A DNA stretch of 64,000 nucleotides, from assembly GCF_030406775.1 (NCBI RefSeq), contig NZ_CP129119.1, positions 1,336,001-1,400,000 of the forward strand, written 5' to 3'. Of the stretch, positions 36,743-46,972 are shown piece after piece. This DNA is from Sporosarcina trichiuri (GTDB taxonomy: Bacteria; Bacillota; Bacilli; Bacillales_A; Planococcaceae). The position numbers and the translations under genes are program-made. The first letter of the stretch is position 1. Every line of letters starts with the position of its first letter. The notes below the pieces were generated by a model, which was not told where the DNA came from, made no database searches, and saw only the letters and a list, made by a program, of their open reading frames with translations.

Positions 36743-37396
36743 TCAGGAATCTGAGCTCCTTACCATTAAACATATGCCCGTGCGGAATGAGATAGTACAG
36801 GACGGTCCGAGTATTTCATTGCTCGTGAAGCGCGTGTCACCGAAATGCATCGTTTCGCCGGTCACTTCATATTTCACACCCCGCAGTGTCAGCCCTTCGA
36901 CGGTTTCGGTCAGCGGGAAGAATGACAGATAGGGATAGGCTGCATTGCGGTTGGCTTCCGAAGAGCCGGCATGCAGAATCCTCATTTCGTTCTGCCGGTT
37001 GGCCAGCAGCAGTTCTGTCCCTGTCTGCAGGGCTGCATACCGTCCGAGCAGCTGGATGGCCGAAAACATGTGATCCAGACGGCCGCCGGTCACGCCTGTG
37101 ATGATCACACGGCCGGGATCCATTTGGAGAGCCGTCTGCAGTGCCAGCTCCGTATCCGTCTCGTTCTTCTCTGCGGGCCAGCGGTCGACCGGGCAGCCCG
37201 ACGCTTCGATTGCCGCAAACTCCTCAGCTGTCACTGAATCGAAATCCCCGATAGCCGCCGCCGGCGTGATCCCCGCCTTAAGCAGATGGACAGCTCCCCT
37301 GTCCGCTCCGATGAAACAGGCATCCTCTTCTGCAAAAGGAGCCAGAGGAATCAGTTCATCCTCCGGCCCTCCTGCACATATGATGATCGTCTTCAC
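36743..37396 (-). CDS. thiN: Thiamine pyrophosphokinase
   Basis: A 217-residue enzyme that makes thiamine diphosphate from thiamine and ATP. The N-terminal catalytic motifs are [19 protein letters not shown] and [25 protein letters not shown] is the conserved metal/phosphate loop. The C-terminal beta domain ends [12 protein letters not shown]. The ATG overlaps the rpe stop by four bases. Conserved rsgA-rpe-thiN-spoVM order. Confidence 0.95.
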   Translation of the reverse strand: MKTIIICAGGPEDELIPLAPFAEEDACFIGADRGAVHLLKAGITPAAAIGDFDSVTAEEFAAIEASGCPVDRWPAEKNETDTELALQTALQMDPGRVIITGVTGGRLDHMFSAIQLLGRYAALQTGTELLLANRQNEMRILHAGSSEANRNAAYPYLSFFPLTETVEGLTLRGVKYEVTGETMHFGDTRFTSNEILGPSCTISFRTGICLMVRSSDS

Positions 37397-38061
37397 TTGC
37401 CGAGTGCCCGCTCGCCAGCTTCGCGGATATCGCGGATGGCCGCTGCGCGGTCTTCCTTATTGTAGATGGCGGACCCTGCAACGAAGACAGTAGCTCCCGC
37501 TTCCGCACAGACACCGATCGTTTCAGGTGTAATACCGCCATCGATCTCGATGTCTACGGACAGGCCGCGTTCTTTCAGCATATCGGACAACTGCTTCACT
37601 TTCGGTACGACAGACGGGATGAACTTCTGCCCGCCGAATCCCGGATTGACGGTCATGAACAGCACCAGGTCGATATCTTCCAGAATATGCTGTATCGTTT
37701 CCACCGGGGTATGGGGATTCAGCACGACGCCCGGCTTCACACCGAACGACCGGATAAGCTGGACGGTGCGGTGCAGATGACGGCACGCTTCCACATGGAC
37801 GGTGATATAATCGGCGCCCGCTTTTGCGAACTGTTCGATATATCGGTCCGGTTCCTCGATCATCAGATGGACATCGAGCGGCAGGTCCGTCACCGGACGG
37901 ATCGCCTCGACGATCAGCGGGCCGATCGTGATGTTCGGGACGAAATGACCGTCCATTACATCGACATGGATCCAGTCCGCGCCTCCCCGCTCCACTTCTT
38001 TGATCTCTTCTCCTAATTTCGCGAAATCCGCTGATAGGATTGACGGTGCCAGTTTGATCAT
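37393..38061 (-). CDS. rpe: Ribulose-phosphate 3-epimerase
   Basis: A 222-residue TIM-barrel enzyme of the pentose phosphate pathway. It begins [20 protein letters not shown], with metal ligands in [12 protein letters not shown] and [14 protein letters not shown]; the catalytic [12 protein letters not shown] loop and the C-terminal VEIDGGI-type motif ([14 protein letters not shown]) are present. It is four bases after rsgA and overlaps thiN. Confidence 0.98.
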   Translation of the reverse strand: MIKLAPSILSADFAKLGEEIKEVERGGADWIHVDVMDGHFVPNITIGPLIVEAIRPVTDLPLDVHLMIEEPDRYIEQFAKAGADYITVHVEACRHLHRTVQLIRSFGVKPGVVLNPHTPVETIQHILEDIDLVLFMTVNPGFGGQKFIPSVVPKVKQLSDMLKERGLSVDIEIDGGITPETIGVCAEAGATVFVAGSAIYNKEDRAAAIRDIREAGERALGK

Positions 38062-38065
38062 TCTA

Positions 38066-38947
38066 TTAATACCTCGGCTTTCTGTCCATGATTTCCTGCA
38101 GGAACTGCAGGTAGTTATCGTAGCGGCTCTGCAGGATCTGACCGGATCCCACCTGCCGCTTCACTTCACAGGAAGGCTCTTTCAAATGCAGACAGCCTCT
38201 GAATTTGCACTGCTCGGACGCGGCCGCGATTTCCGGGAAACAGCTGCCCAGCTCCTCTTTTTCCATCGTGTCGAACTCGAGTGAGCTGAAGCCCGGCGTA
38301 TCCGCAACAAGACCGCCTGCCACTTCATGCAGTTCAACATGACGGGTCGTATGCTTACCGCGCCCGAGGGATTCCGAAATCACCCCTGTCTCGAGCAGCA
38401 GCTCCGGCAGCAGCGTATTCAGCAGCGTCGATTTCCCGACACCCGACTGGCCGGCAAGAACCGCTGTCTTCCCTTTCAAATAAGGGTTGAGGAGGTCAAG
38501 GATTTCCGGATCGCCGATTGACGTCATAAGGACCGGATAGCCGATGGATCTGTAGTAGCCGGCCCACTGTTCTGCAGTTTCCAATTCCGCAGCCGCAGCT
38601 TTGTCCTTCTTGGTCAGGCAGATGATGGGCTCGATTCCGTGCGATTCGACAAGCACGAGAAACCGGTCCAGCAGTCCGGGACTGAACGCCGGCTCGACGA
38701 TGGAAACAGCCAGCAGCGCGATGTCCACATTGGAAACAGGGGGGCGCACCAGTTCATTCTTTCTCGGGTGGATTTCGGTGATTGTGGCGTCTTCTCCGCC
38801 TTCTTGCACATAGGTCACCCAATCGCCGACGAGCGGGGTGATTTTCCGTTTCCGGAATACGCCGCGTCCCCGGGAACGGACCGTGGCCCCTTCATCGTTC
38901 ACGTAATAAAAACCGCTGAGCGCTTTTCGAATTTGTCCTTCCGGCAT
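38066..38947 (-). CDS. rsgA: Small ribosomal subunit biogenesis GTPase RsgA
   Basis: A 293-residue circularly permuted GTPase for 30S maturation. An N-terminal OB fold (residues 1-~70) precedes the G domain with G4-equivalent IICLTKKDK near 115, P-loop [14 protein letters not shown] near 165 and [10 protein letters not shown] near 215. The C-terminal zinc-binding segment [18 protein letters not shown] supplies Cys-Cys-His-Cys. It lies after prkC and is probably a phosphorylation neighbour in this cluster. Confidence 0.98.
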   Translation of the reverse strand: MPEGQIRKALSGFYYVNDEGATVRSRGRGVFRKRKITPLVGDWVTYVQEGGEDATITEIHPRKNELVRPPVSNVDIALLAVSIVEPAFSPGLLDRFLVLVESHGIEPIICLTKKDKAAAAELETAEQWAGYYRSIGYPVLMTSIGDPEILDLLNPYLKGKTAVLAGQSGVGKSTLLNTLLPELLLETGVISESLGRGKHTTRHVELHEVAGGLVADTPGFSSLEFDTMEKEELGSCFPEIAAASEQCKFRGCLHLKEPSCEVKRQVGSGQILQSRYDNYLQFLQEIMDRKPRY

Positions 38948-38961
38948 CCTATCCCTCTTTC

Positions 38962-40944
38962 TTATTGAATGTCTTTGTAATCGAATGTCTTTTCATCCAC
39001 TACAGTGGAACCTCTCATCACTTTGTAGCCGCCCCGCTGGCCTTCTTCCAGCTCGACGGTGATCTGTTTTTCGGTGTCTTCCGTGATGTCAAACTTCTCT
39101 GCAGGGTCCGTCATTGAATGGGACCTGTCCTGGATATAAATGCGGACGGTCTGCGGCTCCCTTTTGTCCTCGTCTTCCCCGTCTTCATCCGACCCATCCG
39201 GAGCAGCCTCTTCATACGGGATCTTGATGCGTTTCACGTACAGCTTGACAGGTTTCTGTGCAGGACCCTTCGAGACGATGACATCGACTTTCGCTCCGAT
39301 CGGCAGGGACTGCCCCGCTGCAGGATCCTGGCTCAGGACCTGTCCTTCCGGGATGCTGTCGGAATGCGTGCGCTTTTTCACGGTGATGTTGAAGCCGGAT
39401 GATTTTGCATAGGCATTGAGCTGATCATCGGTGTAGCCGGTGAGGCTCTCCAATGTAACGAGCTCAGGCCCTTTGCTTATGGTGAAGACGACATCCGTCT
39501 CGCTCGGTACGACTTCCGTATCCGGCTCAGGATCCTGACTCAGGATCGTCCCTTCCGGTTTGTCGTCGTACACTTCTTCGGCCTCCACGGAACGGAAATC
39601 ATACGTTTCCAGCCGCTCTTTGACGGACTTGTATTCACGTCCGGAATAGTCACTGAAGGTCATTGTCTCCTTGCCGGTGCTGACATACAGTTTCACAGCG
39701 CTCCCTTTGTCCCGTTCCTTGCCCGCTTCCGGGATTGTCCGGAAAACTTCACCCGCTTCGTACTCTTCAGAAGGCTGCTCGACTGCTTTGCCGTCGACAA
39801 CCAGACCATTTTCTTCGAGCAGGGCGATTGCATCAGCTTCCGTCTTGCCAAGGACATCCGGTACGGTCGCCTGCTGATCGAATACGCCCGTCAGATACAG
39901 AATCGCTCCGGCTGCAATCAGCAGCAGGAACACGGCGACCAGCCAAGGCCACTTTTTCCGCTTCTTTTTCAAAGGATCCGTTTTCGGCTGCTTCGGTGCA
40001 GGTTTCACAGGATCGAGCTTCACTGTCTCTTCCGGATCGATCAGCTGCGGCACATCTTTGATGACTGGCAGGGCCCGGGTCTCATCCTCATCAAAGGGCA
40101 GCGTGAATTTCGCTTCGCGCGCGCGCGACGGACTCAGGGATGTCTGCAAATCTTCATACATGGCATCTGCGGATACGTATCGGTGGCGCGGATCCTTCGC
40201 CGTCGCCTTCAGGATGATATTCTCCACGCTCTGCGGGATTTCCGGGTGTTCCGCACGGACGGATGGAGTTTCTTCCTGAAGATGCTTCAATGCGACTGCC
40301 ACGGCGGATTCCGCGGAAAACGGCAGCTTTCCGGTCAGCAGCTCGTAGAAAACGATGCCAAGTGAATAGATATCGGACTTCTTCGTCGCCATGCCTCCCC
40401 GTGCCTGTTCCGGCGAAAGATAGTGGACCGTACCGAGGACGGAGTTCGTTTTCGTGTGCGACGTCGCTGTCAGCGCCATGGCGATACCAAAGTCGGTGAT
40501 CTTCACATTCCCGTCTTCGTCCATCAAGATGTTCTGCGGTTTGACATCACGGTGGATAATGCCGTTATGGTGTGCATTTGAAATCGCGGCTGTCAGCTGC
40601 AGCATGATCGGAATCGCCTTTTCGGGCGAAAGCGGGCCCTGCTCGAGTATGTAGCGCTTCAGCGTCATGCCTTTGACATATTCCATTACAAGATAATGGA
40701 GTTCTCCCTCTTCACCCACGTCAAAAATATTGACGATGTTCGGGTGGGTTAGACTTGTCGCGGACAGCGCCTCCCGCTGGAAACGGCGTTTCAGCTCTTC
40801 TTCGTGCGCAAATTCATAATTAAGTACTTTGATGGCGACGTCACGGTCAAGGATAAGGTCATGCGCCAGGTAGACTTTCGACATGCCCCCTTCGCCGATC
40901 GTGCCGATGATATCGTAGCGGTCCCCGATCCGATTACCGATCAT
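38962..40944 (-). CDS. prkC: Serine/threonine protein kinase PrkC with PASTA domains
   Basis: A 660-residue membrane kinase that senses muropeptides or lipid II. The cytoplasmic kinase domain has the glycine loop GEGGMSKVY, Lys39 in VAIKV, HRDVKPQNIL near 135 and DFGIAM. A juxtamembrane basic stretch (DPLKKKRKKWPW) leads to one transmembrane helix (about residues 333-353). Three extracellular PASTA repeats follow, then a C-terminal ~100-residue domain of lysine- and aspartate-rich sequence. Its start overlaps the stop of prpC by four bases, coupling kinase and phosphatase. Confidence 0.97.
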   Translation of the reverse strand: MIGNRIGDRYDIIGTIGEGGMSKVYLAHDLILDRDVAIKVLNYEFAHEEELKRRFQREALSATSLTHPNIVNIFDVGEEGELHYLVMEYVKGMTLKRYILEQGPLSPEKAIPIMLQLTAAISNAHHNGIIHRDVKPQNILMDEDGNVKITDFGIAMALTATSHTKTNSVLGTVHYLSPEQARGGMATKKSDIYSLGIVFYELLTGKLPFSAESAVAVALKHLQEETPSVRAEHPEIPQSVENIILKATAKDPRHRYVSADAMYEDLQTSLSPSRAREAKFTLPFDEDETRALPVIKDVPQLIDPEETVKLDPVKPAPKQPKTDPLKKKRKKWPWLVAVFLLLIAAGAILYLTGVFDQQATVPDVLGKTEADAIALLEENGLVVDGKAVEQPSEEYEAGEVFRTIPEAGKERDKGSAVKLYVSTGKETMTFSDYSGREYKSVKERLETYDFRSVEAEEVYDDKPEGTILSQDPEPDTEVVPSETDVVFTISKGPELVTLESLTGYTDDQLNAYAKSSGFNITVKKRTHSDSIPEGQVLSQDPAAGQSLPIGAKVDVIVSKGPAQKPVKLYVKRIKIPYEEAAPDGSDEDGEDEDKREPQTVRIYIQDRSHSMTDPAEKFDITEDTEKQITVELEEGQRGGYKVMRGSTVVDEKTFDYKDIQ

Positions 40945-41699
40945 ATAGCATCCGCTCCCTGTTCAGGGAGTGTGAGCAGGATCGCTGTGATATTATCCTC
41001 TCCGCCCCGTTCATTCGCAAGATCGATCAGCTTCGTTACTTTGCTGTCCACCGTACCATCCGCTTCGATCAGTTCCCGCATCGTTCCTTCATCGACTTTG
41101 TTGCTCAGCCCGTCCGTACACATGAGCAGACAGTCGCCATACTCAAATGGGACGTGATAGAAATCAGGCCGGATGCTGCGTTCGGAACCGACAGCTCTCA
41201 TGATCCAATTTCGCTGAGGATGGACTTCCGCCTCAGCTTCCGTAATTTCACCGCTTGCGAGCAGCTCATTGACGTAGGAATGATCTTTTGTGATCTGTGT
41301 GATCGTATTAGCGCGGATTTTATAGACACGGCTGTCCCCCACATGTGCGATGTAGCAGTTTCCGCCCTGGAAGACGGCTGCTTCCAGTGTCGTCCCCATC
41401 CCTTCATGTTCCGCAGATGATTGCGCTTTCTCATAAATGAGCCGGTTGACGTCCCGCACACAGTCATCCAGCCAGGCTGTCCATTTCTCGGCATGCCCGG
41501 GAGTATGGCCGCGGAGTCCGCTGAAAAGTTCCCCCATCAGCCTGACCGCCATTGCACTCGCTACATCACCGCTCCGATGGCCGCCCATCCCGTCTGCTAT
41601 GACGGCGAGTACGGTTCCGTCATCAAGTTCAAATACAGCAGCCTGATCTTCATTGAACGTACGTTTCCTGCCTATGTCCGTCCGAACACTGAACAGCAT
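40941..41699 (-). CDS. prpC: PP2C-type protein phosphatase PrpC
   Basis: A 252-residue Mn-dependent phosphatase that reverses PrkC phosphorylation. It starts at ATG 41699 (MLFSVRTDIGRKRTFNED) with GGGGGAAACGAT upstream. Metal-binding aspartates are in VRTDIG...NEDQ, VIADGMGGHRSGD, and MCTDGLSNKVD, with the final GGEDNITAILL. The upstream neighbour is rsmB, 27 bases away; rlmN, which sits between them in B. subtilis, is missing. Confidence 0.97.
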   Translation of the reverse strand: MLFSVRTDIGRKRTFNEDQAAVFELDDGTVLAVIADGMGGHRSGDVASAMAVRLMGELFSGLRGHTPGHAEKWTAWLDDCVRDVNRLIYEKAQSSAEHEGMGTTLEAAVFQGGNCYIAHVGDSRVYKIRANTITQITKDHSYVNELLASGEITEAEAEVHPQRNWIMRAVGSERSIRPDFYHVPFEYGDCLLMCTDGLSNKVDEGTMRELIEADGTVDSKVTKLIDLANERGGEDNITAILLTLPEQGADAI

Positions 41700-41725
41700 A
41701 TCGTTTCCCCCAATCATTTCTGACT

Positions 41726-43084
41726 TTACTGCTCAAGCTCCGGCTTCACGATGGCCGCTGCGAAGAAGCCGTCGCTCCCGAAGTGGTGCGGCATCACTTG
41801 CAGCATGCCATTCGGTGTTGAAAGACCGGCCTCCCGGAAAAATTCCGGCACTTCCTTTTCAGCTTCCGGATGCCGTTCGAGGAAATGTAGGACAACGCCG
41901 TCATTCTCGGTTTTATCCACCGTGCATGTACTGTAGACAATCTTGCCTCCCGGTTTAACGAGTGTCCATGCCGTCTCCAGCAGTTCCGCCTGGATTTCGG
42001 CAAGCGATTCGACGTCCTGTTCCGTCTTGTTGTACTTGATTTCCGGTTTGCGACGGATGACACCGAGACCGCTGCACGGTGCATCGACGAGGATTCGGTC
42101 GAACGATTCCGCTTCATACACATCCCTGAGTTCCCGGCTGTCGCCGCTCGATGTCCAGATCGATTTCAGTCCGAGCCGGTCCGCGTTCTGTTCGATCAGT
42201 TCAAGCTTATGCTCATGCAGGTCATGTGCATGGACTTCACCGGTATCCGCCAGATGCTCTGCGATCTGAGTCGTCTTGCCGCCTGGTGCCGCACACATAT
42301 CGAGCACTTTCATGCCCGGCTGCACATCCAGTGCGTAGACCGGCAGCATGGAGCTTTCGTCCTGCACGGTCAGCCAGCCTTTCGTGTACGTATACGTATT
42401 AGCGACATTGCCGCTATGGCAGTAGATCGCCTCAGGGACCACTTTGCCGATTTCGGCTTTCGCCCCTTCGCTCTTCAGCTGATGGAGCGCTTTCTCCACT
42501 GTCGTGTGAACCGTGTTGACACGCGCTGTATTGACCGGCGGGATGTTGTTCGCTTCCGCCATCCGCTGGGTCTCTTCCATGCCGTACTGGTCGATCCATC
42601 TGCGGATCAGCCATTCAGGATGGCTCGTTGCAAGGGCAAGCCGTTTCGTCTCGTCGGGAATATCATCAATCGAGCGGACGCCCTGCCGCAAGACGGAACG
42701 GAGCACACCGTTGACCAGGCTCGCCGTGCCTTTATGACCGCGCCGCTTCGCAATTTCGACGGCTTCGTTGACGGCCGCGTGGGGCGGAATCTTCGTCAGG
42801 TACACAATCTGATACAGCGACAGGCGCAGCAGCTCACGCACCCAGTCATCAAGCTTCCCTTTGATGAACGGCTCGAGATAGTAATCGAGCGTCAGTCTGC
42901 GCTGCAGTGTGCCGTACGCCAAATTCGTCAGGAGCCCTTTGTCCTGGTCTTTGATACCATACGTTTCGAACGTCCTCGTCAGCAGAAGGTTGCTGTAGGC
43001 CTGATTGCGGCTCACTTCGAGGAGGATCGAGAGGGCAGCGTCACGGACATTCCCTTTCCAGATCGTCTTCTTCTTTGCCGTCAT
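41726..43084 (-). CDS. rsmB: 16S rRNA (cytosine-967-C5)-methyltransferase RsmB
   Basis: A 452-residue rRNA methyltransferase. The N-terminal NusB-like domain runs to about residue 140; the catalytic domain has the AdoMet motif [17 protein letters not shown], the Cys in [16 protein letters not shown] and the nucleophilic Cys in [14 protein letters not shown]. The ATG overlaps the fmt stop by four bases. Ends before prpC. Confidence 0.97.
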   Translation of the reverse strand: MTAKKKTIWKGNVRDAALSILLEVSRNQAYSNLLLTRTFETYGIKDQDKGLLTNLAYGTLQRRLTLDYYLEPFIKGKLDDWVRELLRLSLYQIVYLTKIPPHAAVNEAVEIAKRRGHKGTASLVNGVLRSVLRQGVRSIDDIPDETKRLALATSHPEWLIRRWIDQYGMEETQRMAEANNIPPVNTARVNTVHTTVEKALHQLKSEGAKAEIGKVVPEAIYCHSGNVANTYTYTKGWLTVQDESSMLPVYALDVQPGMKVLDMCAAPGGKTTQIAEHLADTGEVHAHDLHEHKLELIEQNADRLGLKSIWTSSGDSRELRDVYEAESFDRILVDAPCSGLGVIRRKPEIKYNKTEQDVESLAEIQAELLETAWTLVKPGGKIVYSTCTVDKTENDGVVLHFLERHPEAEKEVPEFFREAGLSTPNGMLQVMPHHFGSDGFFAAAIVKPELEQ

Positions 43085-44022
43085 ACGAAACGCTCCCCTT
43101 TTTTCCAGTCGTTTCCGGAACCGTTCAGGAAGACCGATGCCGTCATCCGCTTCTTGCCGGCAGGCTGGAGCTCCGTGATGGCGACGGAATTTCCGTCGCC
43201 GGCCCGGACGATGATCCGGTCTTTCTGGATATCCGTGATGTCACCGGCAGCTCCGTCCGCTGAACCTTCGGCCATTTCGGTTTTCCAGATCTTCACGGTT
43301 TCCCCGCGGAAGGTCGTGAAGGCTGTCGGCCATGGCGACAGGCCGCGCACTTGGTTATGGATATCCCGCGCGCGCCGGTTCCAGTCGATCCGTTCCTGTT
43401 CGCGGCTGATATTGCGGGCGAATGTCACGAGCGTCTCGTCTTGCGGGATCCGTTCGTTCGTCCCTTCCAATATGGAGGGCAGCGTCTCCTTCAGCAGCTG
43501 TTCACCGGCAGCCGAAAGCTTGCCGAACATGCTGCCGGTATCATCAGTCTCCGTGATCGGCACTTTCACTTGTGAGATCATGTCCCCGGCATCGAGCTTC
43601 TGCACCATGTACATGATCGTCACGCCGGTCTCTTCACAGCCGTCCATGACGGCCTGGTGGATCGGCGCACCGCCGCGGTAGGCCGGCAGCAGTGAGGCGT
43701 GCACGTTGATGCAGCCGAGTTTCGGGGCATCCAGCAAATCGTTCGGCAGAAGCTGGCCGAAAGCGGCTGTGACGATGAGATCCGGCTCAAGTGCGATGAT
43801 CTCTGCAAGTTCCGCTGATCCTTTCAGCTTTTCAGGCTGGATGACAGGCAGTCCGAGACGCAGCGCCTCCGCTTTCACAGGCGGCGGGGTCAGGACACGC
43901 TTGCGTCCGACGGGCCGGTCCGGCTGCGTTACGACTGCTGCAATCTCGTGGCCTTCTTCGTGGAGCATACGCAGGATGGGCACTGAAAAATCAGGCGTGC
44001 CCATGAACACGAGTCTACTCAT
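43081..44022 (-). CDS. fmt: Methionyl-tRNA formyltransferase
   Basis: A 313-residue enzyme that formylates initiator Met-tRNA. The start [17 protein letters not shown], the catalytic [21 protein letters not shown] (Asn, His) and [17 protein letters not shown] (Asp) motifs are intact; a C-terminal OB domain binds tRNA. The start overlaps the def stop by eight bases, so formylation and deformylation enzymes are coupled. Confidence 0.98.
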   Translation of the reverse strand: MSRLVFMGTPDFSVPILRMLHEEGHEIAAVVTQPDRPVGRKRVLTPPPVKAEALRLGLPVIQPEKLKGSAELAEIIALEPDLIVTAAFGQLLPNDLLDAPKLGCINVHASLLPAYRGGAPIHQAVMDGCEETGVTIMYMVQKLDAGDMISQVKVPITETDDTGSMFGKLSAAGEQLLKETLPSILEGTNERIPQDETLVTFARNISREQERIDWNRRARDIHNQVRGLSPWPTAFTTFRGETVKIWKTEMAEGSADGAAGDITDIQKDRIIVRAGDGNSVAITELQPAGKKRMTASVFLNGSGNDWKKGERFV

Positions 44023-44536
44023 TTTCCGTCACGTCCTCTCCTAACGCCGCCAGCGTTTCATCCGGTTCGTCGAATTCCGAAGCATCGACAATGCGGCTGA
44101 TTTTCGTATTGAACAGGATGCCGTCCAAGTGATCGATCTCGTGCATGATCGCCCGGGCTTCATAGCCTTCCGCCTCGAGTTCATACAGGGAGCCGTCCCG
44201 TTCCTGTGCTTCCACCCGCACGAAGAACGGCCGCTTCACTTCTCCATACAGATCCGGGAAGCTCAGGCATCCTTCAAGATCGGTGTCTTCCCCGCCCACT
44301 GCGGTGATGACAGGATTGATGAGCTCGATCGGCGGATCCCCTTCGCCGATATCGACGATGGCCGCCCTGATCGACTGTCCGACCTGGGGCGCTGCGATGC
44401 CGACACCGTCTGATGCGATCATCGTTTCCATCATGTCATCGAGCAGTTTGTGCAGCTTGCGGTCGAACTTCACGACTTCCGCTGTTTTCGTTTCAAGTAT
44501 TTTGTCAGGGTATTTCACGATTTCCAGTACAGTCAA
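44015..44536 (-). CDS. def: Peptide deformylase
   Basis: A 173-residue iron enzyme that removes the N-formyl group from nascent proteins. The three motifs [17 protein letters not shown] and HEIDHLDG (metal ligands Cys, His, His; catalytic Glu) are present; the spacing fits the classical type 1 enzyme. It starts with TTG at 44536 behind AGAGGAATTCGT. It is followed by fmt and lies 24 bases after priA. Confidence 0.98.
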   Translation of the reverse strand: MTVLEIVKYPDKILETKTAEVVKFDRKLHKLLDDMMETMIASDGVGIAAPQVGQSIRAAIVDIGEGDPPIELINPVITAVGGEDTDLEGCLSFPDLYGEVKRPFFVRVEAQERDGSLYELEAEGYEARAIMHEIDHLDGILFNTKISRIVDASEFDEPDETLAALGEDVTENE

Positions 44537-44560
44537 ACGAATTCCTCTTTTCTCGCCCCG

Positions 44561-46972
44561 TCAATAGATGACGACCGGGGATTTATCCACAGACAGCAGG
44601 AGCCCGTCTTTGATCCATCCGGTGCGGTAATGACGGATGAGCGCCTGCAGTGTCTCTGTCAGTTTCGGTTCTTTTTTGTATTTTATCAGACATTGGTACC
44701 TATATCTATTATTCACCCGGCTGACCGCCGATGCTGTCGGTCCGATCAGCACACTTTCCGGACTGAGCCTCTCTGTCAGGAAACGTGCCGCCTTTTCAGC
44801 ATACTCGACGACTTTCAGCAGGTTCTCATGGCTGAATTGGATGTTGACGATATAGTAGAACGGCGGATAGCCGAACTGCTTGCGCGCCCCCATTTCCATC
44901 GCATAGAACGGCTCATAGAGCTGGGCCTTCGACAGTTCGATCGCATAGTGTTCAGGGGTATAGGTCTGTATGAAGACCTCCCCTTCCAGTTCATGTCTGC
45001 CGGCCCGCCCGCTCACCTGCGTCAGCAGCTGGAACGTCTTCTCGGCAGCCCGGAAGTCGGCCAGGTGGAGGGTCGTGTCGGCTGCGAGCACGCCGACGAG
45101 CGTGATGTTCGGGAAATCGAGCCCTTTTGCGATCATCTGGGTGCCGAGCAGGATATCCGCTTTCCCTTCACCGAACTTCTGCAGGAGGCGGGCATGCGAC
45201 CCTTTCTGCCTTGTCGTGTCGACGTCCATCCGCAGTACACGGGCTTCCGGGAACAGGCGGCCGATCTCTTCCTCCGCCTTTTGCGTCCCTGTGCCGAAGA
45301 AACGGATATGCTCACTGCCGCATTCCGGGCATTCTTGCGGAACCGCGTCTTCGTGACCGCAGTAATGGCATTTCAGGCTTTCACTGGCCCGGTGGTAGGT
45401 CAGGGAGATGTCGCAGTTCGGGCATTGGATCGTCGTGCCGCAGTCCCTGCACAGTACGAAAGAAGAGAATCCGCGTTTGTTCAGGAACAGCACGGTCTGC
45501 TCATGCCTGTCCAGCCGTTCCCGGATCGCTTCGGCGAGAGGGACGGAAAACATCGACCTGTTGCCTTCCTTCAGTTCGTTCCGCATATCGACAACATGGA
45601 CGGACGGGAGTGCCAGCTCTTTCACCCGGACAGGCAGCTCTAGAAGGTGATAGAGCCCTTTCGAAGCGCGTGCATACGATTCAAGTGCAGGGGTTGCGCT
45701 GCCAAGTATGACCGGACAGCGGTTGTAGGCAGCGCGCCAGATCGCGACGTCGCGCGCGTGGTAGCGCGGTGAGTCTTCCTGCTTGTAGGTCGATTCGTGC
45801 TCTTCATCCAGGATGATGATGCCCAGATTTTCGAAAGGAGCAAACACAGCCGACCTTGCGCCGACGACCACTTTCACTTCCTTCCGGTGGATCCTTCGCC
45901 ATTCATCATACTTCTCGCCCGCAGAAAGGGCACTGTGCATGACAGCGACCTGATCATCGAAACGTTCCTTGAAACGCGATGTCATCTGCGGGGTCAGGGA
46001 GATCTCAGGCACGAGGACGATCGCCTCCCGGCCGTTTTTCACGACTTCCTCGATCGTCTGCAGATAGACTTCCGTCTTGCCGCTGCCGGTAATGCCGTGG
46101 AGAAGGAATACGCTGTCCTGTCCGTTACGGAATGCGTCCGTCACCTGCCCGACCGCCTCCTGCTGATGGGCGGTCAGCTCACGGGGGACGGCAGCCTCTT
46201 CCATGCGGACATCTTCCGGCTCCCTGTACACTTCTGTCTTATTCTCCTGCGCCGCCCCTTTGTCGATCACACTTTTCAGGACGGTCGCAGTGACGTCCGC
46301 CTCTTTCAGCAGACGTCCGGCTTCCATCGATTCACCTGCATGGCTGAGCATCCACTCAAGGAGCCTGCGCTGTTTGGCTGCCTGTCTGGACAGCCCGGAC
46401 AGAACCCCCTCGATCGAAGCCGCATCCTGGATGGTGATCATACGGACTTTCTTGACCGCGGTCTGCTGCTTGACGAGTGTTTCCACACGGACCGCTCCGC
46501 TCGCTGCGGCGGCCTTCAGCTGTTTCAGCAATTCGGGGGTATCCGCCATTTTCAGCGGCACCCGTTCCCTGCCGCCCATCATATCCATGAGTGCCTCGCC
46601 TTGGATCCCATCGGGCTTCATAGCGACGATGAATTTCTCGTACTTCGCACGCATCGCTGCCGGCAGCATGACCTGCAGGGCATCGATCCGGTAGGCGAGC
46701 GTATCTTCCGCCAGCCATTTCGACATTTCGAGCAGTTCCGGCGAGAGGACCGGTTCGAAATCGATGAGCTGCTCGACGGACTTCAGCTTGGTCTCATCCA
46801 GACCGCTCGTCTCTTTCAGCCCGACGACATAACCTGCCACTTTGCGCGGACCGAACGGCACTTTGACCCGCATGCCGGGCTCGACGAATCCGCGGAACAG
46901 TTCCGGGATCTTATAGTCGAAAGGCCTGTCGATCGGATAGGCGGCAACATCCACAATCACTTCTGCGATCAT
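44561..46972 (-). CDS. priA: Primosomal protein N' (PriA helicase)
   Basis: An 803-residue replication-restart helicase. The N-terminal DNA-binding domain begins MIAEVIVDVAAYPIDRPFDY. The helicase core has Walker A HGITGSGKTEVY near 290, LDEEHESTYKQED near 390, ILGSATPALES, and the cysteine-rich zinc insert (CRDCGTTIQCPNCD, CHYCG, CPECGSEH) between the motor lobes; GTQMIAKGLDFPNITLVGVL follows. It overlaps the coaBC stop by four bases. Confidence 0.98.
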   Translation of the reverse strand: MIAEVIVDVAAYPIDRPFDYKIPELFRGFVEPGMRVKVPFGPRKVAGYVVGLKETSGLDETKLKSVEQLIDFEPVLSPELLEMSKWLAEDTLAYRIDALQVMLPAAMRAKYEKFIVAMKPDGIQGEALMDMMGGRERVPLKMADTPELLKQLKAAAASGAVRVETLVKQQTAVKKVRMITIQDAASIEGVLSGLSRQAAKQRRLLEWMLSHAGESMEAGRLLKEADVTATVLKSVIDKGAAQENKTEVYREPEDVRMEEAAVPRELTAHQQEAVGQVTDAFRNGQDSVFLLHGITGSGKTEVYLQTIEEVVKNGREAIVLVPEISLTPQMTSRFKERFDDQVAVMHSALSAGEKYDEWRRIHRKEVKVVVGARSAVFAPFENLGIIILDEEHESTYKQEDSPRYHARDVAIWRAAYNRCPVILGSATPALESYARASKGLYHLLELPVRVKELALPSVHVVDMRNELKEGNRSMFSVPLAEAIRERLDRHEQTVLFLNKRGFSSFVLCRDCGTTIQCPNCDISLTYHRASESLKCHYCGHEDAVPQECPECGSEHIRFFGTGTQKAEEEIGRLFPEARVLRMDVDTTRQKGSHARLLQKFGEGKADILLGTQMIAKGLDFPNITLVGVLAADTTLHLADFRAAEKTFQLLTQVSGRAGRHELEGEVFIQTYTPEHYAIELSKAQLYEPFYAMEMGARKQFGYPPFYYIVNIQFSHENLLKVVEYAEKAARFLTERLSPESVLIGPTASAVSRVNNRYRYQCLIKYKKEPKLTETLQALIRHYRTGWIKDGLLLSVDKSPVVIY

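Noticed and set aside
42209..43681. 490-residue plus-strand frame opposite rsmB and fmt
   Set aside because: Antisense to two well-identified genes; no family resemblance and no ribosome site.
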